From Vespa crabro (taxonomy: Eukaryota > Arthropoda > Insecta > Hymenoptera > Vespidae), in assembly GCF_910589235.1 (NCBI RefSeq), contig NC_060957.1:1122501-1186500 (forward strand): a stretch of 64,000 bases of DNA, in the 5' to 3' direction. A model generated the notes under the pieces. The model searched no databases and was not told the origin of the DNA. It saw nothing but the letters and a program-made list of their open reading frames with translations. Shown piece by piece: positions 11,861-23,506 of this stretch. Position numbers and translations under genes: made by a program. The stretch's first letter is position 1. Each line of letters starts with the position of its first letter.

Positions 11861-12313
11861 TGAAAAAGAGAGAAATAATTGGTAGAGGAGGACGACGATA
11901 GGTCGAGAAATTACGAGCTTTTCGAAGTGTTTGGTACGACTTTAGTCGAGATAAACTTCATAAAACTCCAGCTGAAACGATATTGATGATACGAGGCCGT
12001 AGCTCGACTTGGTTTTCTTTATGCTTATGACTAAAGTCACGCGTTCCATTGCTTTCTTTTTTCACTTCTCTCCTCCCACAAACCCCTTTTCCCTCCAAAT
12101 AAATTGTTAACGAAAATATACGAGAAAAATAAATAGCGTGTCCTAATAATATCGTTAAATAAAGATAGATAAATGTAAACAAATGCTTTATACTGTATAA
12201 AAAATGAGAAATGCAAGAAAATCTAAAATACAATGTAGAACGATGGATAACGTACCTTATCTATTTTAAATCTACCGACTTTGTTGTAAGGTATCGCGTG
12301 TTTTTACAAAAAA

Positions 12314-12356
<43 letters not shown>

Positions 12357-13204
12357 ATAGAAAGAAGAAAGGAAAAAGAAAAACCAAAATAATCGAAGAA
12401 GGAAATCGATGGCACGTATCGAACGATAAAAGACTCGATACAGAATCGCACACTTTTCACCATTTAAAGTATAAGAATTTGGGAATTCTGCCAAAAAGCA
12501 TTAACTTTCTCTCTCTCTCTCTCTCGCTCTCGCTCTCTCTCTCTCTATCTCTTGTGGAATAGAAAGAGTAAGAAAAGGGAGGAAGGACGGTTCTACTTTA
12601 AAAAAGATCTTTATCCATCTCCGCAGACCTATCCGTTTATGTACTTTTTACATATACGAACGATTGTAGGTGAAAGAAAAGATATATATATATATATATA
12701 CATATGTATGCTTATATGTATATATATATATATACATATAGACAGACAATTCTCGAGACGTAAAGGAAAATAGCCAAAGGCCCAACCACATGAACAATTC
12801 GACTTGATGCATAATAGAAACGTGTTGTATGCAGATATACGTTTATGATAAGGATCATAATGTCTTTCTATAAATATCTAAAATGATAATGATTAGCGTT
12901 AAATGATGTAAAAAATGTTACATTTGCATGAAGTAAATGAATGAAAATACGTAAAATATATTAATAAGTTTCCTAGATGACGTTAAAATATCAATCTTTA
13001 TAGATATTATATATTCGAATTTTGATTGATGTCAAAGCATACAGAATCGTACTGTCTCGTTCTCGATAATAGATATATCCATTTACAAAGCTATTAATGA
13101 GAAGTATCGAGGAATTCGTTGACAGCATCGAAAGCGTAGAAGAGAACTTACACGTACTGGGCAGATTCCATTAATTCCTGGCATTGGTCCGAGTTAACTT
13201 CCGT

Positions 13205-13300
13205 TTCGTTCGTCGTCGTCGTCGTAGTCATAGTCGTCATAGTCGTCGTAGTCGTCGTCATAGTCATCGTAGTCATAGTCATAGCCGTAGTCGTTGTTAT
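13205..13300. repeat. Imperfect (GTC/GTA)n triplet repeat
   Basis: Triplets GTC, GTA and CAT alternate for about 95 bp. On the minus strand it would encode an Asp/Tyr-rich stretch ending at a stop just after it, with no ATG upstream. Confidence 0.85.
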
Positions 13301-13765
13301 CTGTTATTATTGTCGTTTATTATTGTCGTACGTCATTTTGACATTGTCTAAACTTTCGATATATTGAACGAAACAGATCGATTGTTTTATTATTTTCCTT
13401 TTTTTTTTTTTTTTTTCAATTGTTCACTTTTTTTCATTGTTAAATTTTATTTTATCATAGATCGATATAACTTCATTAGAAGGTTTTTTTTGGAAAATTC
13501 AAATTTTCTATGATTATATATATCGTGTGTATATATGTGACCGATGATCTATGCAAAAATAAATCCAGTCATGTTTTGGAATAAATCATTTGGCAGGTGA
13601 AAAACTTTAGATCTCTCGATATCATACTTATAATACTCATGTATGTTTAATAATTATTTACGGTGTTTCACGTTTTTGATTATATTTTATCTATTATCTA
13701 TTTCGAGGGAAAATAACAAAGGGAAATATTCAGGTTATAAGTACGTTCAACATATATTGTTGAAA

Positions 13766-13842
13766 TTATTTATATAATATACAATTAATGCGTATAATAT
13801 ATATTTAATTCTAGTTATTTATATAATATACAATTAATTCGA

Positions 13843-13857
<15 letters not shown>
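13766..13857 (+). repeat. 49 bp AT-rich direct repeat (two units)
   Basis: TTATTTATATAATATACAAT starts at 13766 and again at 13815, with 24 identical bases. The second copy then degrades into (TA)n. Confidence 0.6.
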
Positions 13858-13886
<29 letters not shown>

Positions 13887-14252
13887 GTTCGTACATATAG
13901 ACGTAACTATGTTATCAGTCTTGGGCATATAATATTTTATTCAATTGATTTAATTAACGAGTATTTCTTAATTTTCAATATCTATGATTTCAAAATAATA
14001 ATTATCTGATCTATTATTTTATTATATTCATATAACATTTAAATCATTAAAATTATTTTTTAATTCTTAAATCTTTTTGAAAATACATTATAAAATAGAA
14101 AACTAAAATTACAATATTATTATATTAATATTCTAAATTGTAGATACATACATATCGTTTATAACGATTCATGTTATTCCCTCTGTACCCGCGAACGCTT
14201 ATCGTGTCATTCACAAATCCCGTTAGCATCGGATAATGTACGCGGTTTTGCA

Positions 14253-14400
14253 CAGGTAGATGCAATACGCGAACGATCGCGACGCATTATTGTCGACTTT
14301 ACCGCTGACGCGAGAGGGACAATGCAAATTATTTATATCATATATAGCGCTAATCGAACGTTATCGCAGGCCGACGTATCCGCGATATATCCGCCCGGAA
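14253..14400. promoter_or_regulatory. Enhancer-like patch with Zelda-type and octamer motifs
   Basis: CAGGTAG (14253-14259) is the canonical early zygotic activator (Zelda) site. ACAATGCAAAT (14319-14329) contains a SOX core overlapping a perfect octamer ATGCAAAT (POU). Both lie in a CpG-rich unique island between repeat blocks. Motif identity is seen; function is inferred. Confidence 0.2.
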
Positions 14401-14433
14401 ACCGACGATTTAAAGTGTGCGTGTATGTGTGTG

Positions 14434-14472
<39 letters not shown>

Positions 14473-14906
14473 TCAAAACAGGTCGATTTCCGAGAAAGTG
14501 TGGGAGTTTCGTTTCGACGATTTTCACGATTAAAACACTCACATTCCAATTATTTTCGGTTTCGAATTTTCGTGATTTAATTTTGTAACGTTTATCATTT
14601 GGAGAAACGATCGACCTTATTCGATAAACAACGACAAACATAAACATTTAACAAAACTAAGAGAAAAACAATAATACCGTGAAATTAAAAGACAGAAAAC
14701 AAATAATAATACGTTTTACGTGATAATACACAAAGATATAATGATCGATCTATCAACGGTCATTTAAATGTCAATGAATCGATTCTATTGTCAAGATCTT
14801 TCGTGGAAGATTATAACGTTAATACAATGTAGCTTTTTACAGGCCATCGATGCAGTTCGTAAAATTTAAATGATTTGTTCAAGAATCGTCGTAGAGGTAC
14901 ACTTTA

Positions 14907-15041
14907 CTGCACCGAAAGTAAAACGAGCAACCCCCTTCCTCTACTCCCCAACTACCACCTACCCCTCTCTCCCACCCTCTTACCCGTTATAATATGTTCC
15001 GAGCGGTAAAGCGTGCTGCTATTTAGAGCGTTTCGGTGCAG
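14907..15041. promoter_or_regulatory. Island bounded by an 11-base inverted repeat
   Basis: CTGCACCGAAA (14907-14917) recurs as its exact complement TTTCGGTGCAG (15031-15041). The right arm runs into GGTAAC, so it resembles a GCAG/GTAACT donor and also contains CAGGTAA. The region continues to about 15240 as CpG-rich unique sequence without an open frame worth listing. Confidence 0.2.
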
Positions 15042-15244
15042 GTAACTACTAAATAAACTATTAAACTTTATACCCTCCCGGCTGCGGTTCCAGTTGGCCC
15101 TGAAGCGTATCTGGGTTAATCGACGTCGATGAAATTCTGAAACGAAGTTACGAGTGTTACGTTCGAACGCGATCGTTTCTCCATCGGTGGGAGTACAGCA
15201 GCTCTTAGACTACCGCATTTATTTTTCGACCAATGTGATTCGTT

Positions 15245-16278
15245 TATTATTTAAATGTCGATTATTATTAGATGACTTTAAATTTTAAATACAATAAAAA
15301 TCGTCCTCCCTTTTTATTATTATCCTTTACATATTTCTTCATATATTTCCATACGATGGAACGATACTATCACATACATTTATTGTTAAATATATTGATA
15401 AATATAGGATATATACGTATAATAATTATATATGAGAATATAAAGGATAAGCATAATTATTATGTAATAGATATAATAATGCCCAAAAAAAAAAATATAT
15501 GGAATTAATTGACGATATCGAAAGTCGTAATAATTTCAACTTACATTATCGATGATTAATGAAATAAAAGAGAGGACAAAATATAACTTGTATTATTGAC
15601 AAATATTGCAATAATAACGATGGCCGAAAATATTATTCTCGTTAGAAATAATTTATCTTGAGTTATTCAATTTTATTTCTTCCTATTCTCCCATATAAGA
15701 TAAGTACAGATTCGATCAATATTATCATTCGATGATATCGAAATATCGTTATAGAATTTGTGGCATCCTTGATTAATACTCACATTAACGAGGAAAAAAA
15801 GAAAAAAGAAGAAAAAAGAAAAAAAAAAAAAGAAGAAAGAAAACAAAGATACGCCGTTAAACACGATAGCGTTGCATTACATGTACAAAATTTCATGCTT
15901 TCAAACTATATCATGAGAACGCGTTTATAACCGCTTGTCACTGCCTCGATCATTCATCGCATCGATCATTTCTCCTCGATCATCGACCGTTTATCTCGAT
16001 GCTCTCGCGTTGAACACGAACGCCGTCCGCAGGAACGAGAGGAAAGATTTATCAATTTTCAAGCAGATTATATATATATATATATATACATATACATTAT
16101 ATATATATATATATATATATGTTATATACATACATATATATATAGGTATACATAAAATATACATCTATACATAATATATATCTATAGATATATATATGTA
16201 TATATACACACATGAATACATGTGTAAACCTTTTACACATATACATACATACATACATACACAAACACACACACACAT

Positions 16279-16322
<44 letters not shown>

Positions 16323-16537
16323 ACACAATATCATACAACGCATAGAACGTTCCTCCTGTCGAATGGCTCGAGTGATCGCCCAGGGCTACACACGGGATAA
16401 TTATTATTTCACGCGGTTAACGAACGAATTGTGTCACGTGCAGTAAACGTACACGCGTTAGAGCGAGATGAAGGAGAAAGAGATAGAGAATTAGATAAAT
16501 AGACGGACAGCTAGAAAAAGATGGATGTAACGAGCAT

Positions 16538-16602
<65 letters not shown>

Positions 16603-16916
16603 AGAGGAGAAGGATGACGCGAACCATCTCATAATTACCGTGGAACGTAAAATTTGAAAATCCTGATTGGCGTGTGTCGCCTGGAAACTGTCACGTATGG
16701 AAAATTTTCTGCAGACCGACTATCGTCGTGGATTCCATTTTAAATGGCACAAGTGAATTCTATCGATCGAATAGTTCCTTTTTTATTTACTCTTTTTGTT
16801 TTGTTATTTGTTTCTTTCTTCTTTTATGTACTTTTCTCTCTTCCCTCCCTCCCTACCACCCTCTCTCTCCCTCTCTCTTTCTCTTTCTGTCCCTGTCTGT
16901 CTCTCTTTTTTTCTTG

Positions 16917-16947
<31 letters not shown>

Positions 16948-17380
16948 TTTTTTTGATCCAGTCGTAACCGCAGCCTCTCGTGGCTTTTCGATATTTATTG
17001 CGACAAAACGATGGTCGTTCATGGGTCGAGATCTCGCATAAAGCGTCAATGATGAAATATATTGACTCTCGATAAGAGGATTTCATTTATAGAATCGGAA
17101 ATGCGAACCAGGAAGAGTTTTCTCTGATCGAAGCATATCGCACGTAAAACAGCACGGTTTTGTTCTCTCTCTCCCTTTACTTTTGTGTATGGATTTCTAT
17201 ACTATTTTGCTCTGTATTTTAATCATTCGCCATTCTATTCGCAGAAAAAGTTCCTCATCACGATGACTCGTCGAATCATGGAAACGATGATTCAGTTCAC
17301 ATATACATACCATACAAATATCTATTATGTAGTGAACGTGTATATAACTCTGTGTACATAAATGTGCACATATACACGTA
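15245..17380. other. Non-coding: repeats and filler
   Basis: A-rich tract 15794-15842, complex (TA)/(CATA) block 16070-16321, (GA)29 at 16542-16599, T/C tracts 16780-16955. Unique patches at 15920-16060 and 16960-17160 are CpG-containing but show no open frame of note. Confidence 0.5.
16542..16599 (+). repeat. (GA)29 microsatellite
   Basis: Uninterrupted 58 bp polypurine tract. Confidence 0.95.
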
Positions 17381-17393
17381 CGTATATGTATGA

Positions 17394-17606
17394 ATGTTTG
17401 TAATAGAGTATAGGACAGAATCGAATTCATGGGAGTTCGAAGCACCCATTGATCGTCGTCGACGCAAGGTCGAGCCGAAATCTGGATTAATTATCGCCGA
17501 TTGTCATACTCGTGCCAGCCGGCAATTAGTGTTTACTCGCGATCGACGCGTCAACGAGCGCTCGAATAATCGCGTCTGCGATCTGTTCGGCCTCGATGTG
17601 ATCTGA
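17394..17606 (+). CDS. 70-codon Arg-rich ORF overlapping an enhancer-like patch
   Basis: An ATG-to-stop frame of 70 codons, non-repetitive, rich in Arg and acidic residues (contains DRRRRKVEPKSG). The CpG-rich bases that create the Arg codons also carry homeodomain-like and forkhead-like motifs (17484-17536), so the segment reads at least as well as regulatory DNA. No domain is recognised and no splice signals delimit it. Confidence 0.1.
   Translation: MFVIEYRTESNSWEFEAPIDRRRRKVEPKSGLIIADCHTRASRQLVFTRDRRVNERSNNRVCDLFGLDVI
17484..17536. promoter_or_regulatory. Homeodomain/forkhead-type motif cluster
   Basis: GGATTA (17484-17489), TTAATTA (17487-17493), CAATTAG (17523-17529) and TGTTTAC (17530-17536, forkhead core) lie within 53 bp of CpG-rich unique sequence. 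This overlaps the weak 70-codon frame. Confidence 0.2.
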
Positions 17607-18370
17607 AATGGCGATTTTTTATTCGTTTTTTTTATATATTTTTTTTTTTTCCATTTTCTCCTTTTTCTCCACTTTTTTCTCTCTTTTTTTTCTTTTTTTT
17701 TTTTTGGCACGTTCGGAGACAAAAGGAAATTGTAAACAAAATTTAAATTGTAAACAAATTGTATGCGTTGTTTTTTTTTTGTTTTTTTTTTTTTACACTT
17801 TGTCCTTCCTTCATCAAATAAATCATCTCGCTAATTCTATGCTTTCACGGGAATTTTTCTTTTTTTTTTTTTTTTTTTCTTTAATCCCTTTTTACCGATG
17901 TTATTCACATCGAATGAATGCCACTGTGTACTTTCAATTTTATAGCGCAAAACAAAAGGATCGTACTTTTTTTTTTTTTTCCCAATCAGCCCGTATACAG
18001 TCAACTCGGATTTATAAATGTTTAATCTCTTTCACGTAGGTTCGATTAGTTTCGCTTAACTTCTTACAGTTTTTATTCGTGCAAGGAAAGGAAAAAAAAG
18101 AAAAAAAAGAAAAGAAAAAAGAAGAATAGCGATTAGCGTTGTCGAAGATCGTATTTCGAGAATGTGCACCGAGTTCTCTTGATGTTTTATACTCCTAGTA
18201 CGTTTTGAACGAAAGCTTTCGGTAAACAAGTGGAAATAAAATTAATGACGACTGTTTGTCGACGTGTTAATATCGAAAGAAAATACTGGGAAAAGTAAAT
18301 ACACGCTGGAATTCCATTCTCTTCGCGTGCGGTTTCTTGGGAGTTGACGAGAGAAAGAGAAAGAGTAAAA

Positions 18371-18407
<37 letters not shown>

Positions 18408-19076
18408 CGCGAGGGAGAGAAAGAGAGACGAAAAGACTAGAAGGAAAATGGAAGCCAGTTGGATAGAAAGAAGAAAGGCAGTAAAGAAAGGGAGAGGGGA
18501 AAAGAGGGGTTAGCGTCTCGCATTGCTTTTACAGCCTTTATTTATTTTCCTCCAGTGCGGAACAGTTTTACAATCGGTAGTCGAGGAGAGAACCATCTTT
18601 TTTGCCTCCTCCTCCTCCTCCACCTCCCACCCGCCCACCCCTCTTCCATCTTTTTTTTCTCCTTTTTCTTTTTTCCTTTTTTTTTTTTTTCTTTTTCTTT
18701 TTTTTTTGATCCTGAACTCTATCGATACCAATACACGTGGGGATCTATCCTAATGGTTTAGTTATAACGGCAAATATATATTAATTTTCAATATATAGTG
18801 AAACATTTTATCAAAGATTTAAACCCTTAGATATATTTACGTCATTATTTTTATAATTGACGTTTACTAAAGTCGAATTAATAGGCACGATCGTTCAATG
18901 TTATACGTAACATTTGTCGATCAGAATTTCATAATCTAATCCGAATTAGTAATATTTATTATCACGTATTAAGAAGATAAACGGGTGAACCATGGAATAA
19001 TATGGAGGCATTTCAAAAAGAAAAAACGGGGGAAAGGATCGGATGAAAAAGAAAAGAAAAAAAAAAAAAAGGATAC

Positions 19077-19156
19077 CTGTCGTATAGGCAGGGGGTCCAG
19101 TTTCGGGATCTTTGAACGTGATGTGGGGGCCTGAGGATCCCCATCGTGCTCACCAT
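19077..19156 (-). CDS. Possible minus-strand first coding exon ending at a CAG/GTATCC donor
   Basis: On the minus strand an ATG in textbook context (ACCATGG) at 19156 opens 26 codons plus two bases (MVSTMGILRPPHHVQRSRNW and onward) that end at ACAG/GTATCC. The segment is GC-rich and flanked on the plus-left side by a long A-rich tract. The ATG itself lies in a 16-base inverted repeat (ACCATGG-TT-CCATGGT), so the good start context may be a by-product of that dyad. The donor is only moderate. No homologue is recognised. Confidence 0.09.
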
Positions 19157-19405
19157 GGTTCCATGGTAAAACACGGATGACAACAAACAGAGAAACACGC
19201 GTAATCGATCTCCCCTCTCACTTGTTCACCCTCTTTCACCCCTCGTCTCACCATTTTGAATTGTAGTTACGAAAAGTTAAATATATGTTTGCGTTTTTGT
19301 CATTTGACGTTTAACGGGCAAAAACACCATGACCCTTTTTATTTTTCACGTTTACATAAGTACTTCCAATTCTTCTCTTTTTATTATATTTATCTTTATC
19401 GTAGT

Positions 19406-19452
<47 letters not shown>

Positions 19453-19850
19453 CCTTATTTCTTTATCATCCAATGTTACCATCACTCGTATCATTTTATT
19501 CATCTTGTAATAAAAGTTAACACTCGGGATAAGTCGTTACTTTGTACGAAGATAGAAGGATTCGAGAATGGATGCCTCAAGGGTTTAGAATTTACATATT
19601 TGTATGGGAAACGCACCTGTTCGTTGGATTCACCTTTTGTAAGGCGAGTGACCGTGAAACCATGCGGTTTGAAAGCGAAACGTGCTAATGTAACGTGCTT
19701 AAGAACAAAAACGATCACTCAGAGTACGATAATAACCTTGTGCTTTCCCGTATCCTTCTCTTTCTCTCTCTCTCTCTGTCTTTTTTCTCTCTCTCTTTCT
19801 CTCTCTTTTTCTCGTTATCTGACTCTCTCGTTTTCTCTTTCTCCAACCTC

Positions 19851-19892
<42 letters not shown>

Positions 19893-20830
19893 CTCTCTTT
19901 CTATTTGTATCTCTTTCACGCATACATGCCATACATAGTTACATTACTTTCAACAATAAAAATAATTGAAAAAAAAAGTCGAGTATTCGATTATATAGCA
20001 TTAAAGAACACACGGCACGATAATGATTGAAAAAGATCGTTTTAAATTTAACTTCTATGGAGTTGACTCGACGAGTTTCAAGTAAAGTGAATGAACGTAA
20101 TGTTACCAAGAAAAAAAAGAAAAAAAAAAAGAAATATGTGTTATCCTTGAAATACATACTACATTTGAATCGAATTGTCAGCATGTTACATACGCGCGCA
20201 TCTTGATATAAATCCGAATGAAATATCCTATTCTATTATTCGAGTTCTGTCCCGTGTGACTCCTGTCACCTAACACGCTCGACATAATGTCCGCTAATGA
20301 TACAACGAATACAAAAGTCTCGGGCGTATCCTCGACGACGAGACACGAGAAAAAGAAGAAGAAGAAGACGAAGAAGACGAAGAAGAAGAAGAAGAAGAAG
20401 AAGAAGAAGGCGAGTCCCTGTGATTTATACCCAATTACCGACGAATTCAAACTTCGCTGTCGGAATGAAAAGAAAAAAAAAAGAAAAAAAAAAAAATAAT
20501 AAAAAAGAAAAAAAAAAAAAAGGAAGAAAATAAAAAAAAGAAAAAAAAAAGAAATAGGAAAGAAAGAAAAAAACAGAAGAAAAGAAAAAAGGAAAAAGAT
20601 CGCGTTGAATCCTGCGGAAAAGCCGCAGGATTAACGGCCAATCAGTTTCGCTTTCGTGCTCGTTTCATCGGTATAGAGAGGAGCGAGAGACTGGCAAGGA
20701 TGGTGGAAGGGAGGGAGGGAGGGAGGGAGGAATAGAAAAAATCTCACTCGGGCTCTGTCCAAGTTTTCCTCGTCGTTTCTCGTAAAATACCTCGATAGAA
20801 TCCGAGCTGAGTCGATTTCATTTCAAACGA

Positions 20831-20832
<2 letters not shown>

Positions 20833-20883
<51 letters not shown>

Positions 20884-20923
20884 ATCTATCTATCTTTCTC
20901 TGTCTGTCTGTCTGTCTGTCTGT
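20833..20923 (+). repeat. (TC)23 followed by TATC and TGTC units
   Basis: Compound microsatellite shifting from di- to tetranucleotide units by single-base changes. Confidence 0.95.
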
Positions 20924-21125
20924 TTAACTTCCATGAAAAACTATCAGGACTTTTCTATTTTCTCCGAGTTCTACTCGAAACTAGTATTTAACGTAGATGA
21001 AATTTACTTTTGAAGACGCAACGATTGGCAAGCAAAGTAATACTCTTTCATTTTGAAATTACTCATTCTCGAGAAAGACTATTTCGATATCGTTGACTTT
21101 TCTCTTAAAAGAAAAAAAAAAAGAA

Positions 21126-21169
<44 letters not shown>

Positions 21170-21239
21170 AGAAAAAAAAAAGAAGAAGAAAGAAAAAAAG
21201 AAGAAGAAGAGAAAGGTTACTCTTCGAAAAAGGACTCTT

Positions 21240-22256
21240 ATAATCCTGTTTGGCTTACCGTTCGAGGATACACGTGTTTAACCAAGAAAGGTACCTCGTT
21301 CGATGTACCGTGGATGATACAGCGTTTCTAGAAACGCGTCAACATCCTTCTCTAAGGCGATGTAAGACGTCACTACTCTGCACTGTCGTCATAATATTTG
21401 ACTCTTACTCATGGACGTTAGCCTCGAGGGTTTCCTTTTTTCTTTTCTATTTCTTTTTTTTTTTTTTTTTTTCATTCGAGTGACTGCATAGTAAAACGTT
21501 GACCATGTTTGACCATCTACGATGAAAATTATCCAAATGATTTCCTTTCGTTCTTCCCTTTTGATTATTGAGAAATCTCGAATGATTCCAATTTCTTTTT
21601 TTTTTTTTTTTTTTATTCGTATATGACACTCATCTTAAAAGTGAATCATCATAAAAGTAAAATAATAATAATGATAATAATAAAAATAGAAGAAGAAAGG
21701 TGTATAGGTAGAAAAAAAAAAAAGAAAAAAGGAAAAAAAGAAGAAAAGAAAAAAAACAATAAGCTGAGAGAAGGAGGCCGCGAGAAGGAGAGTAATAGAG
21801 AGTAGTAGGTCGGATTTCATCTTGTCTTTTAACGACAACGTAAATTTCCTCCTGGAAATTCCTTCTTCCGACGTAGTTTTAGTCTGTCTGGAATTAACAC
21901 GACCACCCGGAGCCAAAGAAGAAAGGAGGTGAAGAGCCAAGTCCGTAGGAGAAAACTACGGTAGGGAAGTAGAAGGGCTTGGGGTACTTTCACATCGCGG
22001 ACAAAAAACTGCAGGACTGACTTCATCTCTACCCTCTTGCTAGCTGACTACTACTCATTACGCCGAACTAAATTTTTCAACGTAGCCGCAGTGAATAGAG
22101 GAAACCTCTTCCTTCTTTTTTTTTTTTCTTCATTCGTTTCCTTCTACAAGTTCTTCGGTGGATAAGGGTCGTACTCCCGTTCTCTCTTATGGCCTCTATG
22201 TGACGCTAGTTGTTCAAAGTAAAACATTTCACATGGCTTTTCCATGCATTCTGCAT

Positions 22257-22260
<4 letters not shown>
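21240..22260. other. Non-coding with palindromes
   Basis: Contains the 16-base palindrome at 21322, a hairpin AATTTCC-TCCT-GGAAATT (21843-21860) and a hairpin CCGTAG-GAGAAAA-CTACGG (21943-21961), in unique sequence at 21800-22090. Otherwise A/G-rich tracts (21660-21800). Confidence 0.45.
21322..21337. promoter_or_regulatory. 16-base perfect palindrome containing a heat-shock-type TTCTAGAA
   Basis: GCGTTTCTAGAAACGC is a perfect palindrome. Its centre, TTCTAGAA, is a tail-to-tail pair of heat-shock-factor half sites (TTC/GAA). Only two half sites are evident, whereas three are usual for strong binding. Confidence 0.25.
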
Positions 22261-22314
<54 letters not shown>

Positions 22315-22317
<3 letters not shown>

Positions 22318-22903
22318 CATGCAAAAGTATGGAATCCAAACTTATACTACGTATTACTGAGATCAAATAGATGAAAAAAGTTCATATAAATTTATCTTCA
22401 CAAATACTTTATCGAATAGATATATACTTTTCAAGATATTTATGATTTATTTCTCCATTCGTTGAATTAGTCATTCCTGAACTCTTTTCTTTTTTTTCTT
22501 TTTCTTTCTTTCTTTATTTTTTTTCTTTTTCTTTTTCCTCTGGATTTCTATTTATCGGCTCATACAAAAGAGTTAGTTTATAACAATACGATAGAAATAG
22601 AGAAGGTAAACTTTGTGAATGCATACAAAATGTATTTATTATTATTTTCAATGAAAAAAAATTTGATGATCATTAATTCGACGAATGGAAATTTGCATTC
22701 TTGTAGAGGAAGGAATTTTTAAACATTTCTTATTATAATTGCCCAAATCAATTATAAATATTTGTAAAAAAGTATATATATATATATATATATCTATTCG
22801 ATAAAGCATTTTTGAATATAAATTTATATGAACTTTTTCTATCCATTTGATCTCAATAATACGTAGGATAAATTTGGATTCCATACTTTCTGGACATCCA
22901 GTA
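22315..22903 (+). mobile_element. MITE-like element, copy B (long terminal inverted repeats)
   Basis: 589 bp with inverted terminal repeats of about 105 bases. The left inner block TTCATATAAATTTATCTTCA matches the complement of the right block with few changes, and CTTTATCGAATAGA is identical at both inner ends. A shorter internal inverted repeat (CCATTCGTTGAATTAGTCAT against its near-complement at about 22672-22691) extends the pairing. TA flanks both ends. A T/C-rich interior and a (TA)n tract show post-insertion decay. There is no coding capacity. It is the same family as the element at 8419-8946, inserted in the opposite orientation. Confidence 0.75.
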
Positions 22904-23456
22904 TAACGAGCCTATTGGACTCTAGTTCGTCTAGAATACTTTTTCTATCTATCTATCTGTCTATCTTCTCATTTCTCTCTATCTATTTTTTTTTTCCACT
23001 TGTCTTCTTACTACGATCCTTTGTTTTTCTTAAAACTTCACGTTCTATTTGTTTCATATAAAAATTCGACGCTTTCACGTAAAATATTCTAATGTTTTAA
23101 TCAGACACGGTCGCATACCTTATAATTAATAGAAATACCGAGTAAATAACACAAAGTATTCAACTTCATTGATTTTTAATTTCATCCTTGGAGATTGAAA
23201 TTTTTAATTAGAATTTTTATGAAAAATATCGTTGATTAAGTTTGAAAAAGTCTCGTATAAAACTGATATCTATATGTTATTGAGATATTTTTGGCTGCAA
23301 TGAACTATTAGAAAATCATTTTTGATAGTAAAAATCATTCTAAAAGTAAAAAAAAATTTCATTTTTATTTTCATATGTATTAATACGAAAACGCAATATT
23401 TTAATATAAAAAGGCTTCCATAAAAATATTAAAAATAATAATATGAGTATATACAT

Positions 23457-23506
<50 letters not shown>

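Larger units (their letters stand above)
11870..14160. other. Non-coding: AT-rich desert with repeats
   Basis: (GA)n at 12318-12352, CT/CG at 12507-12551, (TA)n at 12684-12735 and 13845-13880. A CpG-type GTC/GTA triplet block sits at 13205-13300. 12780-13200 and 13320-14160 are AT-rich with no gene or repeat element that I can identify, except the 49 bp direct repeat. Confidence 0.5.
17620..21240. other. Non-coding: T/C-rich and A/G-rich tracts
   Basis: Homopyrimidine-like tracts dominate 17620-17960 and 18600-18710. (GA)n at 18378-18403, (TA)n at 19409-19446, CT tracts at 19757-19886, GAA/GAC at 20344-20409, A-rich at 20467-20600, GGGA repeats at 20709-20731, (TC)n at 20833-20879, then TATC and TGTC units to 20923, and (TA)n at 21134-21166. 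A unique CpG-containing patch at 19600-19720 has no gene signal. Confidence 0.5.
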
